Source: CAVSRC01 sp963798195 (GTDB lineage: Bacteria > Pseudomonadota > Alphaproteobacteria > Rhizobiales > Kaistiaceae). From it: 64,000 nucleotides of DNA. Below, in pieces: positions 34,840-43,471 of the stretch. Within the stretch, counting starts at the first letter, position 1. Each line of letters starts with the position of its first letter. The notes below the pieces were generated by a model that saw nothing but the letters and a program-made list of their open reading frames with translations, was not told where the DNA came from and searched no databases. The stretch is taken from assembly GCA_963798195.1 (NCBI GenBank), contig CAWCSF010000004.1, positions 62,001 to 126,000 of the forward strand. Reading direction: 5' to 3'. Both the position numbers and the translations under genes were made by a program.

Positions 34840-36135
34840 CTAGACGATGCCGCCGCCGCCTCCGGTAGCGGCGGGGCGCTCCTTGGCCACCTTCTTGCGG
34901 TAGCCCGCCTTGCGGTAGGTCGCCACCGGATCGATCGCGCCGCCCTTGTCGGCACGCGCCTTGGCGAGGATCGGCGCCACGTCCGTGGTGAACGCCGCCT
35001 TCAGGGTTTGCATCGCCATCAGCGCGTCGTTGTTGTCCTGGTGCTCGTTGAGCGCGGCGCGATCGACGAGCAGCGCCTGTGCGTAGCAGCGCAGAATCTC
35101 GTTGGCGCTGACCATCAGGCTCTCGATCGGATCGGTGACATTGTGCGACTGGTCGATCATGTAGGCCGGCCTGAAGCCCTTCGCCTTGCGATCCGCCGCG
35201 TCCACCAGTTCATTGAAGACGAGGAAGAGCTGGTACGGATTGATCGATGCGGAATCGAGGTCGTCGTCGCCGTATTTCGAGTCGTTGAAGTGGAAGCCGG
35301 CTAGCTTTCCGAACTGGATCAGCCGGGCCACGATCATCTCGATGTTGACGTTCGGCGCGTGGTGGCCGAGGTCGACGAGGCAGAAGGCCTTCGGCCCGAG
35401 CTCCTTGGCTGCGAGGTAGTTCGAGCCCCAGTCCTGGATCACAGTCGAGTAGAACGCGGGCTCGTAGAGCTTGTGCTCGAGGAAAACGCGCCAGTCGGCA
35501 GGCAGCGCGTTGGTGACCTGCTTCATCGAATCGAGGTAGCGCTCGAACGCGCGGGTGAAATTCGACTGACCGGGAAAATTCGATCCGTCACCGATCCATA
35601 CCGTCAGCGCGTTCGAGCCAAGCTTCTCGCCAATCTCGATGCACTCGATGTTGTGGGCCACCGCCTGGTCGCGCACGGCCTTGTCGGTGTGCGACAGGCT
35701 GCCGAACTTGTAGCTGCGTTTCTGCCCAGGTGAATCCTGGAATGTGTTGGAGTTCATCGCGTCGAAGGCGAGGCCGAGCTTGTCGGCCTTCTGCCGCAGC
35801 CCCTTCAGGTCCTTCACCTTGTCCCAAGGGATATGCAGCGACACGGTCGGCGTGGCCTGGCCGAGCTGGTTGATGACGGCGCAGTCGTCGAGCTTGTCGA
35901 AGATGTCGCGCGGCTCGCCCGGTCCGGGGAAGCGGGCGAAGCGCGTGCCGCCGGTGCCGACGCCCCACGAGGGTATGGCGACCGCGAAGGCGGCGACCGC
36001 TTTGGTGATCTTCTCGATGTCCACCTTCTGGCGGGCAAGCTGCTCGCCGAGCATCTGGTAGTCCGCCGTCAGCGTCTTCTCGCGCTTGCGGTTCTGCTCG
36101 GCGATCAGATCCCGGTCGATCGGTCCCGCTGCCAT
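34840..36135 (-). CDS. rhaI: L-rhamnose catabolism isomerase
   Basis: The 431-residue protein is of the rhizobial/Pseudomonas RhaI type, not the E. coli RhaA type. It has a TIM barrel with the metal-binding stretches VFLEHKLYEPAFY, CLVDLGHHAPNVNIE, GFHFNDSKYGDDDLD and the lid region. It interconverts L-rhamnose and L-rhamnulose. It follows rhaD by 19 bases on the minus strand, so the two are one unit opposite to the transporter genes. The C-terminus ends in a glycine-rich tail (TGGGGGIV). Confidence 0.95.
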   Translation of the reverse strand: MAAGPIDRDLIAEQNRKREKTLTADYQMLGEQLARQKVDIEKITKAVAAFAVAIPSWGVGTGGTRFARFPGPGEPRDIFDKLDDCAVINQLGQATPTVSLHIPWDKVKDLKGLRQKADKLGLAFDAMNSNTFQDSPGQKRSYKFGSLSHTDKAVRDQAVAHNIECIEIGEKLGSNALTVWIGDGSNFPGQSNFTRAFERYLDSMKQVTNALPADWRVFLEHKLYEPAFYSTVIQDWGSNYLAAKELGPKAFCLVDLGHHAPNVNIEMIVARLIQFGKLAGFHFNDSKYGDDDLDSASINPYQLFLVFNELVDAADRKAKGFRPAYMIDQSHNVTDPIESLMVSANEILRCYAQALLVDRAALNEHQDNNDALMAMQTLKAAFTTDVAPILAKARADKGGAIDPVATYRKAGYRKKVAKERPAATGGGGGIV

Positions 36136-36154
36136 GGTGCCCCCTCCGTCACGC

Positions 36155-38248
36155 TTATCGCGTGAACGATTGCGCGTTGCCCGCGTCGACGTTGATGATG
36201 TTGCCGGTCGATTTTGCCGAGACGTCGGATGCGAGGAAGTAGATCGCCTCGGCCACGTCCTCGGGCAGCACGTTCCGCTTCAGCAGGCTGCGCTGGCGAT
36301 AGTGCTCTTCGAGATCGTCCGGCTTCATCTTGTAGGCGGCGGCGCGCTGCTCGCGCCACTCGCCGGTCCATATCTTCGAGCCGCGGAGCACGGCGTCCGG
36401 GTTGACCACGTTGACGCGGATGCCTTCGCCGGCGCCTTCCAGCGCCAGTCCGCGCGCCAGGTGAATCTCGGCCGCCTTGGCCGCCGAATAGGCGGCCGCG
36501 TTGGGCGAGGCGGCGAGCCCGTTCTTGGATGCGACGAAGACCATCGCGCCGCCGGTTTTCTGCTTCTTGAGCAACCGGAACGCCTCGCGCGCCACCAGGA
36601 AATATCCCTTGGCGAGGATGTCCATGTTGCGGTCCCACATTTCGACCGGTGTGTCCTCGATCGGCGCCGACGACGAGATGCCGGCGTTGGAGACGACGAT
36701 GTCGAGCCCGCCATATTCCAGCACCGCGTCGCCGAAGGCGCGGATGACGGCCTCTTCGTCGGTCACGTCCATGTGCAGGCCGCGGATAGCATCCTTGCCG
36801 TGGGAGCCGGCGATTGTCTTCTGCGTGTTCTCGAGCGCGGCCTTGTCGACGTCGGCGATCACGACCACCGCGCCCTCGGCAAGCAGGCGGAGCGCGGTGG
36901 CGCGCCCGATGCCGCTCGCGCCGCCGGTGATGAAGGCGATACGCCCGGCGAGGCTCTTCGGCTTCGGCATGCGCTGAAGCTTCGCTTCCTCCAGCAGCCA
37001 GTATTCGATATCGAACGCCTCCTGCTCGGGCAGCCCGACATAGGTGCCCACCGTCGAAGCGCCGCGCATCACGTTGATGGCGTTGCGGTAGAACTCGCCG
37101 GCGATCCGCGCCGTCGCCTTGTCGCGGGCGAAGGTGATCATGCCGATGCCGGGCACGAGATAGACGACCGCGTTCGGGTCGCGCATCGCCGGGCTGTCGG
37201 CGTGCTTGCAGCGCTCGTAGTAGGCCGCGTAATCGTCGCGATAGGCGGCGATCGCCGCCGGCAGGCTGGCCAGCGTCTTCTCGATGTCGCCGGAATAATC
37301 CACCACCAGCGGGCGGATCTTGGTGCGCAGAAAGTGGTCCGGGCACGAGGTGCCGAGCGGCGCCAGTTCCTTGAGCCGCTTCGCGTTGACGAATTCCAGC
37401 ACCGCCGGGGAATCGTCGAAGTGGCCCACTTTGTATTCGGCCTTGCCGATTTCGCCGCGGATTTGCGGCATCAGCCGTTTGGCGACGGCGCGGCGCGCTT
37501 CGGCGTTCTCCGCCTTCACCGCCGGGCCGCCGAAGGCGGCCTGCGCGCCGGTCTTCTCCGCCAGCCAGCCGATCGCCGTGTTGATCGTGGCGATGGTGGT
37601 CTCGTAGCAGGCGCGGTCGTCGTCAGCCCAGGTGAAGAGCCCGTGGCTTTCCAGCACGACGCCGACGGCCTTCGGATTCTCCCTCGCGAACGTCTCCAGC
37701 ATCAGCCCCAGCTCGAAGCCCGGACGCCGCCACGGCAGCCAGCCGATACTGTCGCCGTAAATCTCCTTGGTCAGCGCGCGCGACTTGCTGGTCGCGGCGA
37801 TGGCGATCACCGCGTCCGGGTGCATGTGGTCGACGTGCTTGTAGGGCAGGAACCCGTGCAGGGGCGTGTCGATCGAAGCGGCGCGTCCATTGAGATTGAA
37901 GGTGCAGTGGGGCAGGTAGCCGACCATTTCGTCTTCGTGGTCGGGGCCGCGATAGAGCGCCTTCAGGCTCTCCAGCTTGTCGAGATAGAGCGTCGCGAAG
38001 CCGTCGAGCTTCATCGAGCCGAGGTCGCCGCCGGAGCCCTTCACCCACAGCACAGTCACGTCCTTGCCGGTGAGCGGATCCTTCTGGGTCAACTTGGCGG
38101 AGGTATTGCCGCCGCCGAAATTGGTGATGCGGAGGTCGGAGCCGAGCAGGTTCGAACGGTAGAGCAGGCGTTCGGGCTCGCTCAGCTTGTCTGCGTGGCT
38201 TTGATCCCACCGACCGGCGAGAAGGGGGCTTTCGATGGGTGCCGTCAT
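36155..38248 (-). CDS. rhaD: bifunctional rhamnulose-1-phosphate aldolase / short-chain dehydrogenase
   Basis: The 697-residue protein joins two domains. Residues 1 to about 430 are a class II aldolase (FGGGNTSAKL, WVKGSGGDLGSM, zinc-ligand region DHMHPDAVIAIAAT, VLESHGLFTW), which cleaves L-rhamnulose 1-phosphate to dihydroxyacetone phosphate and lactaldehyde. Residues about 445-697 are an SDR (ITGGASGIGRATAL, catalytic YSAAKAAEIHLARGL), which would oxidise L-lactaldehyde to lactate. The start is the ATG at 38248 (MTAPIESPLLAG). It is divergent from rhaS across a 251-base control region. Confidence 0.95.
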   Translation of the reverse strand: MTAPIESPLLAGRWDQSHADKLSEPERLLYRSNLLGSDLRITNFGGGNTSAKLTQKDPLTGKDVTVLWVKGSGGDLGSMKLDGFATLYLDKLESLKALYRGPDHEDEMVGYLPHCTFNLNGRAASIDTPLHGFLPYKHVDHMHPDAVIAIAATSKSRALTKEIYGDSIGWLPWRRPGFELGLMLETFARENPKAVGVVLESHGLFTWADDDRACYETTIATINTAIGWLAEKTGAQAAFGGPAVKAENAEARRAVAKRLMPQIRGEIGKAEYKVGHFDDSPAVLEFVNAKRLKELAPLGTSCPDHFLRTKIRPLVVDYSGDIEKTLASLPAAIAAYRDDYAAYYERCKHADSPAMRDPNAVVYLVPGIGMITFARDKATARIAGEFYRNAINVMRGASTVGTYVGLPEQEAFDIEYWLLEEAKLQRMPKPKSLAGRIAFITGGASGIGRATALRLLAEGAVVVIADVDKAALENTQKTIAGSHGKDAIRGLHMDVTDEEAVIRAFGDAVLEYGGLDIVVSNAGISSSAPIEDTPVEMWDRNMDILAKGYFLVAREAFRLLKKQKTGGAMVFVASKNGLAASPNAAAYSAAKAAEIHLARGLALEGAGEGIRVNVVNPDAVLRGSKIWTGEWREQRAAAYKMKPDDLEEHYRQRSLLKRNVLPEDVAEAIYFLASDVSAKSTGNIINVDAGNAQSFTR

Positions 38249-38312
38249 GGTTCGAATGTTGATTGCTGGGGCCGGGTTGGCGTGTCTTATCACTCGCAAA
38301 TGCGACTCTGCA

Positions 38313-38406
38313 TGTCAATCAACTGCGATCAAATCCGCGCATGATGCGTCGCAACAGGTCGTTTGTGCGCTGCAATACAAGCGAAAATGAGCGTTTATGA
38401 TTGACA
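38313..38406. promoter_or_regulatory. divergent rhaD/rhaS control region with mirror-image boxes
   Basis: TGTCAATCAACTGCGATC begins at 38313, and the reverse complement of the right boundary reads TGTCAATCATAAACGCTC (38389-38406), so TGTCAATCA with a following CG.TC is repeated in inverted orientation. Each copy places a TTGACA box facing outwards, one for rhaD (38313-38318 on minus) and one for rhaS (38401-38406 on plus). This fits paired divergent promoters or binding sites of the DeoR regulator. No good -10 box could be fixed. Confidence 0.4.
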
Positions 38407-38499
38407 CTGCGCGGATTCCTTGATGATGTCTGCATGCAATGGCAGCACTGAGCGGCTTTCGCCCGGTCACGCCATGCACGTAACCAGTGGGAGGACAGC

Positions 38500-39492
38500 A
38501 TGAGATTTCTGAAGACGCTGGCCATAGGCACCGCCGTCGCGATTGCCCTTGCTGCCAGCCCGGCTTCGGCCGCTACCAAGATCGCACTTCTGGTCAAGAA
38601 CCTCGGCAACGGCTTCTTCGACGCCGCCAACAAGGGCGCCCAGGAAGCCGCGAAGGAACTGGGTGACGTCGAAGTCATTTATACCGGCCCGACTCAGGCG
38701 ACGCCGGAAGGCCAGATCGACATCATCAACTCGCTCGTGGCCCAGGGCATCAACGCCATCGCCGTTTCGGCCAACGACGCCGATGCCCTGGTCCCGGCGC
38801 TCAAGAAGGCCATGGACCGCGGCATCACCGTGATCTCGTTCGACTCCGGGGTCGCCAAGGCCGGCCGCCAGATGAACCTGCTCGCCTCGGCGACGGATCT
38901 CATTGGCGACCAGTGCCTGAAGATGGCGTCCGACCTGCTCGGCGGCAGCAAGGGCGATGTCGCCATCCTGTCGGCGACCTCCACCGCGACCAATCAGAAC
39001 GCGTGGATCGAGGTGATGAAGAAGGACGTCGGCAAGTTCCCGAACGTCAACCTGACCTCGGTCGTCTATGGCGACGACAAGCAGGACAAGAGCTACCGGG
39101 AAGCTGAAGGCCTCATCAAGAGCAACCCGAACCTCAAGGTCATCATCGCCCCGACTACCGTCGGCATCGCCGCCGCGGCGCAATATGTCGAGGACAACAA
39201 GCTCGTCGGCAAGGTGCTGATCACCGGCCTCGGCCTGCCCTCGGAGATGATCAATCACGTCAAGTCGGGCGCGGCGCCGCAGTTCGCGCTGTGGAACCCG
39301 ATCGACCTCGGCTATGCCGCGACGACGATTGCCTACAACCTTGCCACCGGCAAGGAGAAGGCGGTGGCCGGCGGTGAACTCAGCATGGGCCGTCTCGGCA
39401 AGGTCAAGCTCGACGACGATCTGTCGGGACCGATGGCGCCGCCCTTCGTCTTCGACGCGAAGAACATCGACGAGTTCTCCGGGGTCTATTGA
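38500..39492 (+). CDS. rhaS: rhamnose ABC transporter, substrate-binding protein
   Basis: A 330-residue periplasmic sugar-binding protein (type 1 fold). Signal peptide MRFLKTLAIGTAVAIALAA through PASA, then KIALLVKNLGNGFFDAANKGAQEAAKELG, matching the rhamnose receptor of Rhizobium. Later blocks are SANDADALVPALKKAMDRGI, VISFDSGV and VIIAPTTVGIAAAA. GGGAGGAC precedes the ATG. A strong terminator follows, separating this highly expressed gene from rhaT-P-Q-U. Confidence 0.93.
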   Translation: MRFLKTLAIGTAVAIALAASPASAATKIALLVKNLGNGFFDAANKGAQEAAKELGDVEVIYTGPTQATPEGQIDIINSLVAQGINAIAVSANDADALVPALKKAMDRGITVISFDSGVAKAGRQMNLLASATDLIGDQCLKMASDLLGGSKGDVAILSATSTATNQNAWIEVMKKDVGKFPNVNLTSVVYGDDKQDKSYREAEGLIKSNPNLKVIIAPTTVGIAAAAQYVEDNKLVGKVLITGLGLPSEMINHVKSGAAPQFALWNPIDLGYAATTIAYNLATGKEKAVAGGELSMGRLGKVKLDDDLSGPMAPPFVFDAKNIDEFSGVY

Positions 39493-39510
39493 ACGTCTCC
39501 CCAACTTGTG

Positions 39511-39543
39511 CGGGAGGCGGCTCCAGCCGCCTCCCGTTTTTTT
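39511..39543 (+). terminator. rho-independent terminator/attenuator after rhaS
   Basis: CGGGAGGCGGC and GCCGCCTCCCG form a perfect 11-pair stem with a short loop, followed by TTTTTTT. It lies between rhaS and rhaT in the same direction and probably lets only part of transcription continue. Confidence 0.9.
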
Positions 39544-39623
39544 CTTGGGGAAGCTTGCCTTGCGAGCAGAGAGTGGTGGCTTCATCGTCATGCACGAAGT
39601 GCCAGCAGGTTCGGAGCGCTTAG

Positions 39624-39657
39624 CCCATGACTGAGCCGGGCCCATGACTGAGCCGGC
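39624..39657 (+). repeat. 17-bp tandem duplication covering the rhaT start
   Basis: CCCATGACTGAGCCGGG (39624-39640) is followed directly by CCCATGACTGAGCCGGC (39641-39657), 16 of 17 identical. Because 17 is not a multiple of three, the first copy opens a different frame: ATG ACT GAG CCG GGC CCA TGA, whose stop overlaps the true rhaT ATG as ATGA. See the finding on the decoy leader. Confidence 0.9.
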
Positions 39658-41161
39658 CCCAGCCCCGGTCCTGGAGATGACCGGGATTTCCAAGGCTTTC
39701 CCCGGCGTGAAGGCCCTGGAGGGTGTGAATCTCAGGCTCTACCCGGGCACCGTCACGGCCTTGATCGGCGAGAACGGCGCCGGCAAGTCCACGCTGGTCA
39801 AGATTCTCACCGGTGTCTACGTGCCGGACGAAGGCCGGATCGTCCTTGGCGGCGAACCCATCGCCATCCCCAACGCCGAAGCCGCCTTCCACCGCGGCAT
39901 CACCGCCACGCACCAGGAGACGGTGCTCTTCGACGACCTCACGGTCACCGAGAACATCTTCCTTGGCCATCCCCTCCTTGGCCGTTTCGGCCTGCTCGAC
40001 TGGAAGGCGATGCGCGCCCGCGCCAGGTCGATCCTCGGCGAACTCGAGGTCGATCTCGATCCGGACACGCGGCTTCGCGATCTCGCCATCGCGCGCAAGC
40101 ATCTCGTCGCCATTGCCCGCGCGCTCTCCGTCGACGCGCGCATCGTCATCATGGACGAGCCGACCGCCTCTCTCTCCTACAAGGAGGTCGAGGAGCTTTA
40201 CGGCATCGTCCGCAAGCTGAAGCGCGAGGGGAAGGCGATCCTCTTCATCAGCCACAAGTTCGAGGAGATCTTCAAGATCGCCGATCGTTACGCCGTCTTC
40301 CGCGACGGCCAGTCGGTGGGCGAGGGGCTCGTTTCGCAGGCGACGCCGGCCGGGCTGATCGCGCTGATGGTCGGGCGCACGGTTGACCACATCTTCCCGA
40401 AGGTGGAAGTGCCGATTGGCGAGGTCGTCTTTGCGGCGGAGAAGCTGTCCAATGCTACCGAGTTCGCCGACATCTCGTTCGATCTTCGCCGCGGCGAGAT
40501 TCTTGGCTTCTACGGCCTCGTTGGCTCCGGCCGCAGCGAACTCATGCAGGCGTTGTTCGGTGTTTCTCGCCCCGCATCCGGCCGCATCGTGCTCGACGGC
40601 AAGCAGATTGCCATCCGCTCGCCCGCCGATGCCGTAAACGCGGGCATTGTTTATGTGCCGGAGGAGCGCCAGCGGCAGGGCGTCGTGCTTGCTCTGCCGG
40701 TCTTCGAGAACATGACGCTTCCGTCGCTTGGACGCATCACCCGCAAGGGTTTCCTCAATCTTGCGCGCGAATTTGAACTGTCGCGGCGTTACGCGTCACG
40801 TCTCGACCTCCGCGCTGCAAGCCTGTCGCAGGACGTCGGTACGCTTTCCGGCGGCAACCAGCAGAAGGTGGTCATCGGCAAGTGGCTCGCCACCGAGCCG
40901 CGCGTCATCATTCTCGACGAGCCGACCAAGGGCATCGACGTCGGCTCCAAGGCCGCCGTCCACGCCTTCATGAGCGAGCTCACCGCGAACGGTCTCGCCG
41001 TGGTCATGGTGTCGTCCGAGATTCCCGAAATCCTCGGCATGGCGGATCGCGTCATCGTCATGCGCCAGGGACGGATTGCCAGCCGCTTCGACCGTCAGGG
41101 CCTTACGGCGGAAACGCTGGTCGCCGCCGCCACCGGCAACCTCGAAGCAGCGGCGGCCTGA
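39644..41161 (+). CDS. rhaT: rhamnose ABC transporter, ATP-binding protein
   Basis: The 505-residue protein has two tandem ABC domains, as in ribose/rhamnose importers. First domain: Walker A GENGAGKSTL, degenerate signature LAIARKHLVAIARAL, Walker B IVIMDEPTASL. Second domain: degenerate Walker A GLVGSGRSEL, good signature LSGGNQQKVVIGKWL and Walker B VIILDEPTKGIDVGSK. The conserved reading frame starts at the second of two duplicated ATGACTGAGCCG blocks. It belongs to rhaS-T-P-Q-U and is followed by rhaP after three bases. Confidence 0.94.
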   Translation: MTEPAPAPVLEMTGISKAFPGVKALEGVNLRLYPGTVTALIGENGAGKSTLVKILTGVYVPDEGRIVLGGEPIAIPNAEAAFHRGITATHQETVLFDDLTVTENIFLGHPLLGRFGLLDWKAMRARARSILGELEVDLDPDTRLRDLAIARKHLVAIARALSVDARIVIMDEPTASLSYKEVEELYGIVRKLKREGKAILFISHKFEEIFKIADRYAVFRDGQSVGEGLVSQATPAGLIALMVGRTVDHIFPKVEVPIGEVVFAAEKLSNATEFADISFDLRRGEILGFYGLVGSGRSELMQALFGVSRPASGRIVLDGKQIAIRSPADAVNAGIVYVPEERQRQGVVLALPVFENMTLPSLGRITRKGFLNLAREFELSRRYASRLDLRAASLSQDVGTLSGGNQQKVVIGKWLATEPRVIILDEPTKGIDVGSKAAVHAFMSELTANGLAVVMVSSEIPEILGMADRVIVMRQGRIASRFDRQGLTAETLVAAATGNLEAAAA

Positions 41162-41164
41162 GCC

Positions 41165-42133
41165 ATGCGCCTCGGCCGCGATGTCCTGCTCGCCGGTATC
41201 GTCGTGGTGATGATCGCCGGCGTTGGCCTGATCACGCCGAGCTTTGTTACGCCGCACAGTCTCGTCGGCCTGTTCAACGACACCGCCATCCTGATCATGG
41301 TGGCGCTGGCGCAGATGACCGTCATCCTGACCAAGTGCATCGATCTGTCGGTCGGCGCCAACATCGCGCTCACCGGCGTGCTGGTGGCGCTGGTCAATGC
41401 GGCGTTTCCTGATGTTCCCATCCCGCTGCTCATGGCCGGCGCGGCGCTGATCGGGCTCGGCCTCGGTGCCTTCAACGGCGCCATGGTCTGGCTCGTCGGC
41501 ATTCCGCCGATCGTGGTCACGCTGGGCACCCTGTCGATCTATCGCGGCCTTGCCTTCGTCGCCTCGGGCGGCACGTCGATCGTCGGCAATAACATGAGCC
41601 CGTCCTTCATCGCGCTCCCGCGTGCCGAACTGCTCGGCCTGCCGGCGATGTCCTGGTTCGCGATCGTCGTCATCGCGCTCTTTGCGGTGGGCCTGCGCGA
41701 GACGCGCACCGGCCGCGCTTTCTATGCCGCGGGTGGCAACCCGACCGCCGCCATCTACACCGGCATCGATGTCGGTCGGACCCAGTTCATCGCCTTCTGC
41801 ATTTCCGGACTGGTGTCAGGCTTCTGCGGCTACCTCTGGGCCTCTCGCTATACGATCGCGTATGTCGATGTGGCCGGCGGCTTCGAGCTGGACGTCATCG
41901 CCTCCTGCGTCATCGGCGGCGTCTCGATCGCAGGCGGGGTCGGGACGGTCGCCGGGGCCGTCCTCGGAGCGCTCTTCTTCGGCGTGGTCAAGAACGCGCT
42001 GCCCGTCGTGCACATTTCGCCGTTCTGGCAGCTCGCCATTTCCGGCGTTGCCATCCTCGGCGCGGTCATCATCAATGCCGGACGTGAGCGCCAGCGCGGT
42101 CGCCTGATCCTCAAGGACGCGGTGGCGACATGA
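41165..42133 (+). CDS. rhaP: rhamnose ABC transporter, permease
   Basis: A 322-residue inner-membrane protein of the ribose-type permease family (RbsC-like) with eight or more hydrophobic segments. Family block KCIDLSVGANIALTGVLVALVNA, then GRAFYAAGGNPTAAIYTGIDVGRTQF and the CVIGGVSIAGGVGTVAGAVLGALFF region. Its stop overlaps the start of rhaQ at ATGA. Which of the two permeases is P and which Q follows the gene order known from Rhizobium. Confidence 0.92.
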   Translation: MRLGRDVLLAGIVVVMIAGVGLITPSFVTPHSLVGLFNDTAILIMVALAQMTVILTKCIDLSVGANIALTGVLVALVNAAFPDVPIPLLMAGAALIGLGLGAFNGAMVWLVGIPPIVVTLGTLSIYRGLAFVASGGTSIVGNNMSPSFIALPRAELLGLPAMSWFAIVVIALFAVGLRETRTGRAFYAAGGNPTAAIYTGIDVGRTQFIAFCISGLVSGFCGYLWASRYTIAYVDVAGGFELDVIASCVIGGVSIAGGVGTVAGAVLGALFFGVVKNALPVVHISPFWQLAISGVAILGAVIINAGRERQRGRLILKDAVAT

Positions 42134-43134
42134 ACCAGCAAACGCTCGCGTCGCGCGCCATCCCGGATCGCCTTGCCGGCGGCGGGCAATGGTGGAAGCG
42201 CTGGGAGACGATCCTCGTCGCCGTCGCCATCGCCATCTTCATCTTCAATTCGCTGGCTTCGCCGTATTTCCTCAATCCGTACAATCTCTCCGACGCCACC
42301 TTCAATTTCACCGAGAAGGCGACCATCGCTTTCGCCATGGCGCTGCTCATCGTCGCCGGCGAGATCGACCTTTCCGTCGCCTCGATCATCGCGCTTGCTT
42401 CCACCGCCATGGGCGCCGCCGCCACGGCCGGGGCCGGACCGGGGGAGCTTGTCGTCATCGGCCTCGTGGTCGGCGCGATAGCCGGCGCCTTCAACGGCTT
42501 CGTCGTCACCCGCTTCAATATCCCGTCGATCGTGGTGACCATCGGCACGATGAGCCTGTTTCGCGGCATCGCCTTCGTCGTGCTTGGCGATCAGGTCTAT
42601 CGAACCTATCCGCCGGGCTTCGCGTATTTTGGCCAGGGCTACGTCTGGTGGGTGTTCTCGTTTGAATTCGTGCTTTTCCTGGCGCTCGCCGTCGTCTTCG
42701 CCATCGTGCTGCACCTTACGGTCTTCGGCCGTCGCATCTATGCCATCGGCAACAACCCGGTGGCCGCGCTGTTCTCCGGCGTCCACGTCAATCGCATCCG
42801 CTTCCTGCTCTTCGTGCTGACCGGCCTGATGAGCGGCGTTGCCGCCGTGCTGCTTACCTCGCGCATCGGTTCGACGCGGCCGACTATCGCCACCGGCTGG
42901 GAGCTCGAAGTCATCACCATGGTCGTGCTCGGCGGCGTCAACATCCTTGGCGGCTCGGGCACCATTCCCGGCGTCTTCATCGCGGCCTTCGTCATGGGGC
43001 TGCTCACCTTCGGCTTCGGCCTGTTGAACGTACCCGGCATCGTTCAATCGATCTTCATCGGGTCGCTGCTCATCGTCGTCATTGCATTGCCGATCGTGGC
43101 ACGCCGGATCGCCGCGCGGCGGAGGACGAGCTGA
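42130..43134 (+). CDS. rhaQ: rhamnose ABC transporter, permease
   Basis: A 334-residue ribose-type permease, with GEIDLSVASIIALASTAMGAAA in place of the same block in RhaP, plus FGRRIYAIGNNPVAALFSGVHVNRIRFLLF and VLGGVNILGGSGTIPGVFIAAFVMGLL. It is the second half of the channel. The last base of its TGA is the first base of the rhaU ATG (TGATG). Confidence 0.92.
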   Translation: MNQQTLASRAIPDRLAGGGQWWKRWETILVAVAIAIFIFNSLASPYFLNPYNLSDATFNFTEKATIAFAMALLIVAGEIDLSVASIIALASTAMGAAATAGAGPGELVVIGLVVGAIAGAFNGFVVTRFNIPSIVVTIGTMSLFRGIAFVVLGDQVYRTYPPGFAYFGQGYVWWVFSFEFVLFLALAVVFAIVLHLTVFGRRIYAIGNNPVAALFSGVHVNRIRFLLFVLTGLMSGVAAVLLTSRIGSTRPTIATGWELEVITMVVLGGVNILGGSGTIPGVFIAAFVMGLLTFGFGLLNVPGIVQSIFIGSLLIVVIALPIVARRIAARRRTS

Positions 43135-43448
43135 TGCAGAAATATGCGTTCAAGATGCAGCTCAATCCCGGCATGGAGGCGGAGTATCAGCGTCGCCACG
43201 ACGTAATCTGGCCGGAGCTGGTCACGCTGCTCAAGGAAGCCGGCGTCTCCGACTACTCGATCCACCTCGATCGCGACACCAACACGCTCTTCGGCGTGCT
43301 GTGGCGGACGGACGATCATGGAATGGACGACCTGCCCAGGCATGCCGTGATGAAGCGTTGGTGGGCGCACATGGCCGACATCATGGCGACCAAGCCGGAC
43401 AACGAACCGGTCGCCGTTCCGCTCGTCACCGTCTTCCACATGGAGTAG
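43134..43448 (+). CDS. rhaU: L-rhamnose mutarotase
   Basis: A 104-residue protein of the RhaM/RhaU family, a dimeric alpha-beta barrel that interconverts rhamnose anomers after import. It carries FKMQLNPGMEAEYQRRHDVIWPELVTLLKEAGVSDYSIHLD, with the catalytic histidine in RRHD, and VMKRWWAHMADIM. It ends the rhaSTPQU run and converges on the kinase gene. Confidence 0.95.
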   Translation: MQKYAFKMQLNPGMEAEYQRRHDVIWPELVTLLKEAGVSDYSIHLDRDTNTLFGVLWRTDDHGMDDLPRHAVMKRWWAHMADIMATKPDNEPVAVPLVTVFHME

Positions 43449-43471
43449 GCGGACCGGCCCGCCACAATGGC

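Noticed and set aside
36086..38344. Open frame of 752 codons on the plus strand opposite rhaD
   Set aside because: Antisense shadow of the aldolase/dehydrogenase fusion, rich in Arg, His and Gly, with no family motif.
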